Shown in pieces: positions 33,647 through 42,123 of a stretch of 64,000 nt of DNA (within the stretch, counting starts at the first letter, position 1; every line of letters begins with the position of its first letter). This DNA is from Synergistaceae bacterium (GTDB lineage: Bacteria > Synergistota > Synergistia > Synergistales > Aminobacteriaceae), in assembly GCA_017445405.1 (NCBI GenBank), contig JAFSUD010000024.1, positions 38,212 to 102,211 on the forward strand, read 5' to 3'. The notes under the pieces were generated by a model. It was given only the letters and a program-made list of their open reading frames with translations. It was not told the origin of the DNA and did no database searches. The position numbers were made by a program, and so were the translations under genes.

Positions 33647-33843
33647 ATACGGATTCGGAACTCCTGAACTCGGCAAGAGAACTCATGCGCACAGAAGCAG
33701 GAGAGATTCTCAGCGCATCAGAGCGGCTCTCTCCCGAGATCGTCAACGCTGCACGGCTAATCTGTCAGTGTGAAGGCCGTGTATCTTACGGCGTGCTCCG
33801 CGACTGTAGTTGTAGGCTTTGGCGAGTCCGGCCACGTGCATTA
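33647..33843 (+). pseudogene. duplicated 5' fragment of kdsD
   Basis: Near-identical to the first part of kdsD (33927-34101): the S-E-L-L-N-S-A-R-E-L-M-R-T-E-A-G-E-I-L stretch is repeated, then about 25 unrelated bases are inserted, after which similarity resumes (V-V-G-x-G-x-S-G-H-V). The frame is destroyed. It lies between the aspartokinase-like gene and the intact kdsD and is a remnant, not a gene. Confidence 0.85.
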
Positions 33844-33914
33844 GTCGTAAATGCTGGCGGTGCAGAATACCCGCAGCTCCGTATATACAGCACGCTTCAT
33901 AAAGGAGAATGCAT

Positions 33915-34898
33915 ATGATTCACACTTACTCAGACTCGGAACTCCTGAACTCAGCAAGAGAACTCATGCGCACAGAAGCAGGAGAGATTCTCAGCGCATC
34001 GGAGCGACTCTCTCCCGAGATCGTCAACGCTGCAAGGTTAATCTATCAGTGTGAAGGCCGGGTTGTCGTCGTCGGCTTGGGCAAGTCCGGACACGTCGGG
34101 CGCAAAATCTCCGCTACTCTCGCCTCACTCGGGACTCCGTCGTTCTTCCTTCACGCTGCTGAAGCTGCACACGGAGATCTCGGCATGGTCAGGCGCGAGG
34201 ATGTCGGACTCTTCATCAGCAACAGCGGAGCGTCCTCCGAGATGGTCTCCCTCCTCCCGCACTTCAGGAGGATCGGCGCAAAGATGATAGCCATCACAGG
34301 AGTCATGACTTCTCCGCTCGCCGAATACTCGGATATTGTCCTGGATGCTCACGTAGACTCTGAAGGCGACCCTCTGCAGCTTGCACCGATGAGCAGCACG
34401 ACTCTCGAGCTTGTGATGGGAGATGCTCTCGCGACACTGGTTACGATTCTGCGGGGACTCAGGAGAGAGGACTTCGCACTCTTCCACCCGGGGGGGACTC
34501 TTGGCCGGAAACTGCTGACACGAGTCCGTGATGTCATGGGCACGGGAGAGAGTCTGCCTGTCGTCCTCGAGGGAGTAAGCGTGAAAGATGCTCTGTTCGT
34601 CATCACGAGCAAGGGCTACGGTACTGTGTGCATTACAGACTTCTCGGGAAATCTGACGGGAATATTCACAGACGGAGATCTGCGGAGGCTCATGGAGAGG
34701 CTCGGAGCAGGAGCATTTGACGCACTCATTCAGGACGCAATGACAAAGACTCCAAAGACGATAAGCCCCGACGCGCTGGCAGCAGAAGCAGTAAGAGTGA
34801 TGGAACGCAATGAAGTCAGCGTGCTGGTTGCTGTTGAGGAAGGTAAACCGGTGGGAATAGTACACATACATGAATTACTGAAAGCAGGTATAGCATGA
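33915..34898 (+). CDS. kdsD: arabinose-5-phosphate isomerase (KpsF/GutQ family)
   Basis: Start chosen at 33915, with AAAGGAG 7 bases upstream; an ATG at 33909 is too close. About 327 aa. SIS domain (V-V-V-G-L-G-K-S-G-H-V-G-R-K and S-N-S-G-A-S-S-E), the family stretch F-H-P-G-G-T-L-G-R-K-L-L, then two CBS domains (G-Y-G-T-V-C-I-T and V-M-E-R-N-E-V-S). Converts ribulose-5-P to arabinose-5-P, the KdsA substrate. Its stop overlaps kdsB by ATGA. A G7 run lies in F-H-P-G-G but is explained by codons. Confidence 0.93.
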   Translation: MIHTYSDSELLNSARELMRTEAGEILSASERLSPEIVNAARLIYQCEGRVVVVGLGKSGHVGRKISATLASLGTPSFFLHAAEAAHGDLGMVRREDVGLFISNSGASSEMVSLLPHFRRIGAKMIAITGVMTSPLAEYSDIVLDAHVDSEGDPLQLAPMSSTTLELVMGDALATLVTILRGLRREDFALFHPGGTLGRKLLTRVRDVMGTGESLPVVLEGVSVKDALFVITSKGYGTVCITDFSGNLTGIFTDGDLRRLMERLGAGAFDALIQDAMTKTPKTISPDALAAEAVRVMERNEVSVLVAVEEGKPVGIVHIHELLKAGIA

Positions 34899-35620
34899 AG
34901 ATAATCGGCATAATTCCGGCAAGATATGCATCTACAAGGTTTCCCGGAAAGCCCTTAGCTGACATTCTGGGCAAGCCAATGATTCAGAGAGTATATGAGC
35001 AGGTGAAGAAGGCAGAGAGGCTCTGTGATGTCCTCGTCGCAACTGATGACGCAAGAATCTATGACTGTGTTCACGGCTTCGGAGGACAGGCTGTAATGAC
35101 GGATTCAGACCTCTCTAACGGTACAGCGAGGTGCGAACAGGCACTCAGGCTCTGGGGAGGAAGTGCTGACGCTGTGATAAACATTCAGGGTGATGAACCA
35201 TTGCTTGACCCCGTGATGATTGATGAGGTCGCTGAACTCCTGCATGATGATGAATGCGCTACGTTATGCCGTGAATTGTCTGAAGATTTCTGGAATGCAA
35301 ATATCGTGAAAGTTGTCATGTCTCAGAGCGGGCACGCACTCTACTTCTCGCGCTCGCTGATACCATACAAGCGCAATACATCAGATTTGCCCATCTATCA
35401 GCACATAGGCATATACGGCTACACAACAGGCTTTCTCAGAAAATATGTATCACTCCCATCTACTCCCTTGAGTGATGCAGAATCACTGGAGCAGCTCAAA
35501 ATCTTAGAACACGGCCTCAAGATTAAAGTGAAGGTAACAAGTTCTAGGAATGAGAGCGTAGGAGTAGATACACCAGAAGATTTAGATAGAGTGAGAGTGA
35601 TAATGAATGCCCAAGTTTGA
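34895..35620 (+). CDS. kdsB: CMP-KDO synthetase
   Basis: 3-deoxy-manno-octulosonate cytidylyltransferase, 241 aa. N-terminal I-I-P-A-R-Y-A-S-T-R-F-P-G-K-P-L and V-A-T-D-D, then I-N-I-Q-G-D-E-P and a C-terminal V-D-T-P-E-D-L. Activates KDO as CMP-KDO for transfer to lipid A. ATGA overlap with kdsD, and the following gene begins inside its last codons, so the set is translationally coupled. Confidence 0.95.
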   Translation: MKIIGIIPARYASTRFPGKPLADILGKPMIQRVYEQVKKAERLCDVLVATDDARIYDCVHGFGGQAVMTDSDLSNGTARCEQALRLWGGSADAVINIQGDEPLLDPVMIDEVAELLHDDECATLCRELSEDFWNANIVKVVMSQSGHALYFSRSLIPYKRNTSDLPIYQHIGIYGYTTGFLRKYVSLPSTPLSDAESLEQLKILEHGLKIKVKVTSSRNESVGVDTPEDLDRVRVIMNAQV

Positions 35621-36674
35621 CCAGATAATATTACTCAGCGACGGAATAAGAGGCCACTATCACCAGTCATTAGGTGTTGCGCAATGGCTTGAACGCATGG
35701 GAGGAGGACGGCTCGGCGAACCCGTCAACGTCCCGAGACTCACAGGCGTCAACAAGCTGCTGCGCCTGAAGCTGTTTGTTCACGGACTCGCAGTACACGG
35801 AGGCTCGTATTCCCGCGAATGGCTGAAGTCCGTCGGCCTGAGTCATAGGGGCATAAAGCCCAACACGTTATTCATCTCCGCCGGAAGTTCCGTAGCACCT
35901 TTCACACTCGCATGTGCAAAAGCTACCGGCAACAAGTCCGCAGTAGTCATGACACCTTCAGTATTGGGAACTAAGCCGTTCGACTACGCAATCATCCCCG
36001 AACACGACAAGCACGATCCCAGAGACAAGAACATACTCACGACATTGGGAGCACCTAATCACATTTACCAGCCTGACCTTGAGCTTATAGGGTCGAGTTT
36101 CTTTGCGGGCCGTGAGTTCGGAGGCGGAAAGATAGTTGCTGTGCTGATAGGCGGGAGCGACAAGAACTATAAGCCTTCTCCTGAGTGGGCAGAGGATGCA
36201 CTCGGATCACTGCGCTACATTGAGGGCATCAAGATTCTGCTGACGACTTCTCGCAGGACAGGAAAAGCTCTCGACCAGCGCATCGAGGACATGTTCATTC
36301 AGGACTCATCGCTCGGCTACATGCTCATCATGTCGAAGAAGCCCCGCGTCAATGCTCTCACCGCAATTCTCGGCAAGGCATCTCACGTTATCGTTACGGA
36401 AGATTCTGTGTCTATGGTCTCTGAGGCGGTAACTGCAGGCTTCAGGGTGGGACTTCTGAGAGTGCCGAGATCTGCAGGGTTCATCAAGCAGGCATTCGGA
36501 GCAGGGCCTCAGCGGTTCGACAAGATGTTTGACAGAATGGCTGTCAGGAATCTTCTTGTTGACTTTGGGAAAACGCCAGACTTCAGGAAATTTCTTGAAG
36601 AGCCGGAGCAGAAGCATAATCAGGACTTCAACGAGGCCAAGCGCGCCGCAGAATGGATACTAAATCAGCCGTGA
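35607..36674 (+). CDS. ELM1/GtrOC1-family putative glycosyltransferase
   Basis: 355 aa. I-L-L-S-D-G-I-R-G-H-Y-H-Q-S-L-G near the start, V-A-V-L-I-G-G-S-D in the middle and V-T-E-D-S-V-S-M-V-S-E-A near the C-terminus match the mitochondrial-fission-ELM1/GtrOC1 group, GT-B-like proteins often found in LPS-core loci. Here it directly follows kdsB with a 14-base overlap, so a role in inner-core assembly is a reasonable inference. No biochemistry is visible in the sequence. Confidence 0.8.
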   Translation: MPKFDQIILLSDGIRGHYHQSLGVAQWLERMGGGRLGEPVNVPRLTGVNKLLRLKLFVHGLAVHGGSYSREWLKSVGLSHRGIKPNTLFISAGSSVAPFTLACAKATGNKSAVVMTPSVLGTKPFDYAIIPEHDKHDPRDKNILTTLGAPNHIYQPDLELIGSSFFAGREFGGGKIVAVLIGGSDKNYKPSPEWAEDALGSLRYIEGIKILLTTSRRTGKALDQRIEDMFIQDSSLGYMLIMSKKPRVNALTAILGKASHVIVTEDSVSMVSEAVTAGFRVGLLRVPRSAGFIKQAFGAGPQRFDKMFDRMAVRNLLVDFGKTPDFRKFLEEPEQKHNQDFNEAKRAAEWILNQP

Positions 36675-37717
36675 AGAATTTTTATGTAGACATCTAACGT
36701 TCTTGCTGAGACTGCGGAAATGTCAAAGTCCCATGCTCTCCTCAATGCAGATTCGCTCAGTGCGTCAGCGTCAATGATGCTCTTCCTCATGCACCCGGCT
36801 AACGAGTCTATGTCCCGTCTCGGGAAAGTCAGCCCGTATGAATCGCCGAGTATCTCTGTCATTCCTCCGCTGCGTGATGCTATTGCCGGGAGTCCTGCCG
36901 ACATTGCCTCGAGCAGACTCAGCCCGAACGCCTCTTCTCCCCATGACGGATGCACGTAAATATCTGCTCCCCACAGCAGGGGCTTCACGTTCTTCACGAA
37001 TCCCCAGAACTTCACGCGCTCATGAATGCCTAGCTGCTGCGCGAGACTCCCGAGCTTCTCACGTTCCGGGCCGTCTCCTGCAATCCACAGGCGGTAATCT
37101 CTCTCTTCACCTTTAAGCTCCGCAAACGCTCTCAATAAGTCATCAAACCCTTTCCAGTCAACGAGCCGTCCCATTCCGAGAAAGCATACCGTGTTATCAC
37201 CGAAGCCTTCAGCTATGCGTATGTTCCGCCTTGCAGTCTCATTCCTTGCGTAATTCTTCACGTTTACTGCGTTGTGAATAACGGTCATTTTCTCTCTTGG
37301 GACACCCTGTGAGGCCATGAACTCAGCAACAGGCGTTGAGCAGGGGAGAATGTGTACTGCGTGTGCGTAGTACTTTTTGCGGGGGAATTTATCGACTGTC
37401 GCGGCCACAGGAACATGAAGCCTTCTGCCCCAGAAGCCCGCGATATGTGCAGCAGATGATAGCCGTGTGTGAATGATGTTCGGCCTGACAGCGCGCACAA
37501 TGTCCCTGAAGCCGAGAGCGAGTCCGGGAATTGATGATACTTTGGGCTTGTAAGTGTGTACCTCGAACCCCGCATCCCTCATCAGCCCTGAAAGCGTCCC
37601 CATAGGACGGCAGGCTATAACGTTATCGCAGCCTTTATCACGCAATGCTTCCAGAAGCTGAATATATGGCTGTGCCCAAGAAAGCATGTTATCGTCAGCG
37701 TAATGCAGCACCCTCAT
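36665..37717 (-). CDS. GT-B glycosyltransferase (family 4-like)
   Basis: 350 aa. N-terminal M-R-V-L-H-Y-A-D-D, donor-binding region F-L-G-M-G-R-L-V-D-W-K-G-F-D-D-L and the E-x7-E motif Y-V-H-P-S-W-G-E-E-A-F-G-L-S-L-L-E-A are typical of GT4. Overlaps the ELM1 gene end by 10 bases and its upstream partner by 4 bases. A surface-glycan assembly role is likely. Confidence 0.85.
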   Translation of the reverse strand: MRVLHYADDNMLSWAQPYIQLLEALRDKGCDNVIACRPMGTLSGLMRDAGFEVHTYKPKVSSIPGLALGFRDIVRAVRPNIIHTRLSSAAHIAGFWGRRLHVPVAATVDKFPRKKYYAHAVHILPCSTPVAEFMASQGVPREKMTVIHNAVNVKNYARNETARRNIRIAEGFGDNTVCFLGMGRLVDWKGFDDLLRAFAELKGEERDYRLWIAGDGPEREKLGSLAQQLGIHERVKFWGFVKNVKPLLWGADIYVHPSWGEEAFGLSLLEAMSAGLPAIASRSGGMTEILGDSYGLTFPRRDIDSLAGCMRKSIIDADALSESALRRAWDFDISAVSARTLDVYIKILHG

Positions 37718-38721
37718 TCTCTGCCCTCCAGAATTGCGCGGTAGAACTCCTCCGTCCTCGCCGCAGTCTCCTCAAAGAGTGTGAGCTTCTCCACGCTGAG
37801 AGGACTCGCCTCTCCTCCCTCGAGCACACGCCTTATGGCCTCCGTCCACGCTCCGACATCTCCCGGCGGAACCAGAGCACCCGACGCTAACGGCCTCAGC
37901 GGCTCAATGTCAGACGCGAGAACAGGCAGCCCTACAGCGAGAGCCTCGTTGACTGTGAGCGGGAGTCCCTCCTGATGCGAGGGAAAGAGCAGGCACGCAG
38001 AACGGCTCATGAACTCGTCCGAGTCGTCCCTGAATCCCCAGAACTTCACGCGGTCTGAGAGTCCGAGAGTCTTCACGAGAGTCTCGAGTTCATCACGGTG
38101 CGAGCCGTCCCCGAGAACGTCAAGAGTCCACACGTAATCTTTCAGTCTGCCGAGAGCATTGATAGCCGTATCGAGTCCCTTGCGCTGTGAGAGATAGCCG
38201 ACGTAAAGAAGCCTCGTGTTGTCAGGAAAGTACCTGCCTTCCCACTTTACGCGGGGCTTGCGGATGCCGTTCGGGATCGTTAGCGTGTTCGCAGGAAGAT
38301 AACCCGTGAGAGCCTGACGGACTGACTCGGAGACGCAGATAACTCCGCCGGCATGTCTCAGAGGAAGGATTCCGGCATTGAGCGAGTAGGGAGCGTGAGC
38401 GGTCATGAGCCAGTGCGTCCGTGTGAGGTGCGAGAGCCGCCAAGCGACCCAAGCAGGGACTCGGGAATGTGCGTGAATGATGTCAAAGCCCGGATGCAAG
38501 AGCGAGAGTCTGTGTGCACTCATGAGCACCGTGAAGGGATTCTTGCGCTGGACTGGCAGGTGATGAACGCTGACTCCTTCAGGGAGGAACTGCTCGAGAC
38601 GGCCTCCTGCTGTGGCTAGAGAGACCGAGTGTCCTGCACTGACCTGTTCGCGGCATAACTGAACTACGTAACGTTCTACTCCGCCCTCCTGAAACTCAGG
38701 GACTATGTGAAGTATTCTCAT
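37714..38721 (-). CDS. GT-B glycosyltransferase (family 4-like)
   Basis: About 335 aa from the ATG at 38719-38721 (M-R-I-L-H-I-V-P-E-F); longer open frame upstream is not supported by the family start. Includes G-G-V-E-R-Y-V-V-Q-L, Y-V-G-Y-L-S-Q-R-K-G-L and a C-terminal L-L-F-P-S-H-Q-E-G-L-P-L-T-V-N-E-A. GT4-type retaining transferase. Upstream AGGAGG lies about 20 bases before this ATG, which is a little long. ATGA-type coupling with the next minus gene. Confidence 0.85.
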   Translation of the reverse strand: MRILHIVPEFQEGGVERYVVQLCREQVSAGHSVSLATAGGRLEQFLPEGVSVHHLPVQRKNPFTVLMSAHRLSLLHPGFDIIHAHSRVPAWVAWRLSHLTRTHWLMTAHAPYSLNAGILPLRHAGGVICVSESVRQALTGYLPANTLTIPNGIRKPRVKWEGRYFPDNTRLLYVGYLSQRKGLDTAINALGRLKDYVWTLDVLGDGSHRDELETLVKTLGLSDRVKFWGFRDDSDEFMSRSACLLFPSHQEGLPLTVNEALAVGLPVLASDIEPLRPLASGALVPPGDVGAWTEAIRRVLEGGEASPLSVEKLTLFEETAARTEEFYRAILEGRE

Positions 38722-38772
38722 GATGTTTTGCTGTGATTGTGCCTCCTGAATTTTTCGTGAGATTATAGCAAA

Positions 38773-38781
38773 TGTTATAAT
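38773..38781 (+). promoter_or_regulatory. extended -10 promoter for the plus-strand GT genes (putative)
   Basis: TG-T-TATAAT, 33 bases upstream of the GT2 gene at 38814, in the divergent gap between the two GT groups. Confidence 0.45.
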
Positions 38782-38813
38782 CACTGAAATTCACGAAAGG
38801 TATTAATTAATGC

Positions 38814-39812
38814 ATGACAGCAAATCAACTTGTGAGCGTAATAGTTCCTGTCTACAACGCTTCAGCTCATCTCAGGGAGACTCTCGCGTCAATAATTGCT
38901 CAGGATTACGGAAATCTCGAGATAATCATTGTTGACGACGCATCAACTGACTCATCGCGTGATATTGCGCAGGAGATGTTATCAGAGAGCTGCAGGCCTT
39001 ACAGAATCATTGACCACACGCAGAATCTCGGCGTATCTTGTGCACGCAACGCAGGACTTGATTCGGCAAGAGGAGCTTACGTATGGTTCTGTGATGGTGA
39101 TGACATTGCAGAATATAACCTTGTCTCTGAGTTAATGGGGCTTCCGGAGAGCGATATAGCCTTCGGAGGAATAATCAGCCGTTATGAAGACGGAAGGCCG
39201 GACGAGATTCTGAAGGCGGGTGATGATCTGCCTGTGCCGCTTGACGGAGAGGAAGCTCTGTATCATAGAATGCTTAAGCCTATTGCTCCTCACACTTGCT
39301 GCATGATGTTCAAGAGAGATTTCCTGCTTGCTCACAGCATACGCTTTCATGAGGGATGCACAGCCTTTGAGGATATCGAGTTCCAGATGAAGGCTTTCTG
39401 CCATGCAAAAAGGGTATCGTTCACCAAAGAATGCCTCTACATTTATGTGAACAGTCCGGAGATGGGGTCTGTGAGAGACAACGACACACGCGAAAAGAGT
39501 CTCCGAAGATACATTGACAGCTCGGAAGCACACTTCAGGACAGCGGAATACCTGAGCAAGAACGCACCCTCAGAACGCACGAAGTATCTTGCTGATTACC
39601 TGCTAATGCCCGAAGCCGTTATCAGGAAGTTCACCGTCTGCGCAAAGGATGATGACCGTGAAGGCTTTGACGCATTGCTGAAGGATAAGCGCGTGAGAGA
39701 AGTATTGCTGTCATCACGCAGAGTATTTTTCAGGAAGCCCGAACTATTTATGAAGGCTCTTGCTGTGCTGTACATGCCGGGCCTGTATTTTGCAGCAAGG
39801 AGGACAAAATGA
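38814..39812 (+). CDS. GT-A glycosyltransferase (family 2)
   Basis: 332 aa. V-S-V-I-V-P-V-Y-N-A at residue 8 onward, I-I-V-D-D-A-S-T-D-S, C-A-R-N-A-G-L-D-S-A and the donor-binding W-F-C-D-G-D-D (DxD) are standard GT2. A C-terminal R-R-x-F-F-R-K-P-E-L-F-M-K repeat-like motif is shared with the next protein, showing a recent paralogous pair. ATGA overlap with the next gene. Confidence 0.9.
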   Translation: MTANQLVSVIVPVYNASAHLRETLASIIAQDYGNLEIIIVDDASTDSSRDIAQEMLSESCRPYRIIDHTQNLGVSCARNAGLDSARGAYVWFCDGDDIAEYNLVSELMGLPESDIAFGGIISRYEDGRPDEILKAGDDLPVPLDGEEALYHRMLKPIAPHTCCMMFKRDFLLAHSIRFHEGCTAFEDIEFQMKAFCHAKRVSFTKECLYIYVNSPEMGSVRDNDTREKSLRRYIDSSEAHFRTAEYLSKNAPSERTKYLADYLLMPEAVIRKFTVCAKDDDREGFDALLKDKRVREVLLSSRRVFFRKPELFMKALAVLYMPGLYFAARRTK

Positions 39813-40801
39813 CGCAGCCGTTAGTGAGCGTGATAGTCCCGACGTATAACGGTGAAAAGAGAATAGCCCGGACTCTAGAATCGCTGATTGCGCAGGATTA
39901 CGAGAATCTGGAAATTATAGTTGTTGATGATGTCTCGGCAGATAACACCGTCATCACAGCACGCAGAGTTCTAGAAAGCAGCGGACGCAAATATGCAGTC
40001 ATTGAGCGCATGGAGAACGGCAGGCAGTCGGCTTCCCGGAACACAGGGCTTAAGGCAGCATCAGGGGAGTACGTAATATTCTTTGACCACGACGACACAG
40101 CGGACAGAAATTTTGTGTCAGCATTATGCGCTGAGGCAGAGGCCAAGAATGCGGATCTGGTGTTCTGCGGACTGCGGCACTTCCGGGAGAAAGATAACTC
40201 CTGCACTGAGGAGTCCTCGAATCTCGGCACAATCTCTCCAGAAAAATACCTCGAAGCATGGACAGCAGGACATATCAGATTCTGGAGCGTCTGGAACTTC
40301 ATTTTTCGTAAACGTTTCCTTGATGAACACTCCCTGCGTTTTCCTGAAAGATGCAGGCTCGGCGAGGACACAGAATTTACCCTTAAGGCTATAGCCTGTG
40401 CATCAAAGATGTCGGGCATAAGTGATGTACTCTACACATACATTCACCATTCCGAACAGTCATCAATCGTGTACGAGGGGCTGTTCCCTCACATTCTGCT
40501 CGCGAGGCTCAGGACAGCAAGGTTTGTGATGAGGCATGTGAAGAGTAAGCGTGTCAGAAGGTACATGCTGAGCTGGTACATTCCCGACGCGGCGGTGAAG
40601 CAGCTCACGATTTACGCAGAGAACGGCGAGCGTGAACGTTACTGCAGGATGAGCAGGACTCTGAAGCACAGAAAGATACGCAGGGTTCTTCTGTCATCAT
40701 GCAGGTATATTTTCAGGAGGCCGGAGCTGTTCATGAAGTCATTGATGCTGATATACGCTCCCGATGTCTATTACGCTCTCAGGAAAGGACGTGCGAAATA
40801 A
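39809..40801 (+). CDS. GT-A glycosyltransferase (family 2), paralogue of the preceding
   Basis: 330 aa. V-S-V-I-V-P-T-Y-N-G, I-V-V-D-D-V-S-A-D-N, S-A-S-R-N-T-G-L and F-F-D-H-D-D (the DxD-like motif) with the same C-terminal Y-I-F-R-R-P-E-L-F-M-K-S as its neighbour. Probably adds a different sugar of the same glycan. The next gene starts inside its stop (TAATG). Confidence 0.9.
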   Translation: MTQPLVSVIVPTYNGEKRIARTLESLIAQDYENLEIIVVDDVSADNTVITARRVLESSGRKYAVIERMENGRQSASRNTGLKAASGEYVIFFDHDDTADRNFVSALCAEAEAKNADLVFCGLRHFREKDNSCTEESSNLGTISPEKYLEAWTAGHIRFWSVWNFIFRKRFLDEHSLRFPERCRLGEDTEFTLKAIACASKMSGISDVLYTYIHHSEQSSIVYEGLFPHILLARLRTARFVMRHVKSKRVRRYMLSWYIPDAAVKQLTIYAENGERERYCRMSRTLKHRKIRRVLLSSCRYIFRRPELFMKSLMLIYAPDVYYALRKGRAK

Positions 40802-41730
40802 TGTCTGTATCAAGAAAGCTGAAGCTGTGCCGGGAGTTCGGAGTCAATGTAGTGCTGTCTGACCTTCTGGCGACGAACATACGCATTCCCAGAATAACCT
40901 CACGCTATAAGGACAGAGTGATTCTTGATTGGTTCAGGGAACATTACGGCCAAGTCATAGAGGAGTACCGGAGCATCACTTCACCCACAGGGAGCAGCAC
41001 CGACAGTTCAAGCCTTCCTGTGTGGAGCATGTGGCTTCAGGGTGAAGGGAACGCTCCCGAAATTGTGAGACTCTGCCTCGCGAGTACACGCTCCCGCTGC
41101 GGGACTCACCCCTTCCATGTAATCACGTCCGAAAATCTCGGCTCGTACCTCTCCCTGCCCGGGTACGTTCACGGCAGGCTCAGGGACGGCAGCATGAAGA
41201 CCGCGCATTTCTCCGACATAGTGAGGATGGCCCTGCTCGCGGAATGGGGCGGACTCTGGCTCGACGCTACGATCTTCACGGCTTCGGACATTCCGGACGA
41301 GGTATTTGCGCATGAGTACTACACCGTGAGGCACACGACAAATATTCATGACCGGAACGTTGCTCTGCAGAGATGGACGACTTATCTTCAGGCTTCTCAC
41401 CGCAATAACATATTGTGCAGGTTCGTGCGGGATATGCTGCTCGAATACTGGAAGAATCACACTACATTCATTGACTACGTGATGACCGACTACATTATTG
41501 CCCTCGCCTATGAAGATTTGCCGATATGCCGTGAACTCCTTGACGCTGTGCCCATGAACAACCCGCGCATTGAGGACATGAGGCCGCTTTTAGGGACAAA
41601 GTACATAGAAGATGTCTATGATGAGCTTACGAGTGATACATGCTTCTTCAAGCTGACATACAAGCAGAATTTTCCTGAGAGTGCGGGCGGAAGGGAGACA
41701 TTTTATGCGCACATACTCAGCCGTTCATGA
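40801..41730 (+). CDS. capsular polysaccharide synthesis / GT32-like glycosyltransferase
   Basis: About 309 aa from the ATG overlapping the previous stop (TAATG); a longer in-frame extension to 40699 lies inside the upstream gene and is unlikely. W-S-M-W-L-Q-G, then H-F-S-D-I-V-R-M-A-L-L-A-E-W-G-G-L-W-L-D-A-T-I-F is the DXD-bearing core of the OCH1/GT32 capsular-synthesis group. Third transferase of the operon. Followed by the SDR-cytidylyltransferase gene. Confidence 0.85.
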   Translation: MSVSRKLKLCREFGVNVVLSDLLATNIRIPRITSRYKDRVILDWFREHYGQVIEEYRSITSPTGSSTDSSSLPVWSMWLQGEGNAPEIVRLCLASTRSRCGTHPFHVITSENLGSYLSLPGYVHGRLRDGSMKTAHFSDIVRMALLAEWGGLWLDATIFTASDIPDEVFAHEYYTVRHTTNIHDRNVALQRWTTYLQASHRNNILCRFVRDMLLEYWKNHTTFIDYVMTDYIIALAYEDLPICRELLDAVPMNNPRIEDMRPLLGTKYIEDVYDELTSDTCFFKLTYKQNFPESAGGRETFYAHILSRS

Positions 41731-41766
41731 TAAGATATATCATCTATTCACAGGAGGAAAATCACG

Positions 41767-42123
41767 ATGACAATCAATAAAGCTGCAGTTGTCGGCGGAA
41801 GCAGCGGTATAGGCTTGGCCGTATGCTGTGCTCTGGTGAAACGAGGCTGCAAGGTGAAAGTCTTGGGGCTTCATAAGCCTGAAGGCATTAACTGCGAGTA
41901 CGAGTACTGCGATATGCGTTACCCCGATATAATGCAGTTCGAGTCTCTTGCTCATGATGACAGCATCAACGCACTGTTCATCTCTTCAGGCATAGGCAGA
42001 TTTGCAGACTTCCAGCACTTCAGCATTCCCGAGATCGAGAAGACTTTAACCATTGATACAGTGTCAGTGCTAAAACTGCTTAGAGTTTTCTACGACAAAT
42101 TACTCATTGGGGGGGGGGCATAG
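41767..42123 (+). CDS. SDR domain, 5' part of a frameshifted SDR-cytidylyltransferase gene
   Basis: The first 118 aa of a short-chain dehydrogenase/reductase: V-G-G-S-S-G-I-G-L-A (NAD(P)-binding Gly motif) and N-A-L-F-I-S-S-G-I-G. The frame is truncated right after a run of ten G (42109-42118), giving the short tail G-G-G-A and TAG. With nine (or twelve) G it would read on into the downstream frame. AGGAGG precedes the ATG. The gene is therefore in the off state as sequenced. Confidence 0.85.
   Translation: MTINKAAVVGGSSGIGLAVCCALVKRGCKVKVLGLHKPEGINCEYEYCDMRYPDIMQFESLAHDDSINALFISSGIGRFADFQHFSIPEIEKTLTIDTVSVLKLLRVFYDKLLIGGGA

Noticed and set aside
33619..33918. A 99-aa open frame as a real gene
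   Set aside because: Its N-terminal half is a duplicated piece of kdsD in a broken context and the rest is random; treated as a remnant.
34490..34496. G7 run in kdsD as another phase-variation tract
   Set aside because: It encodes the conserved F-H-P-G-G-T-L-G motif (CCG GGG GGG ACT), so codon choice explains it, and the frame is intact.
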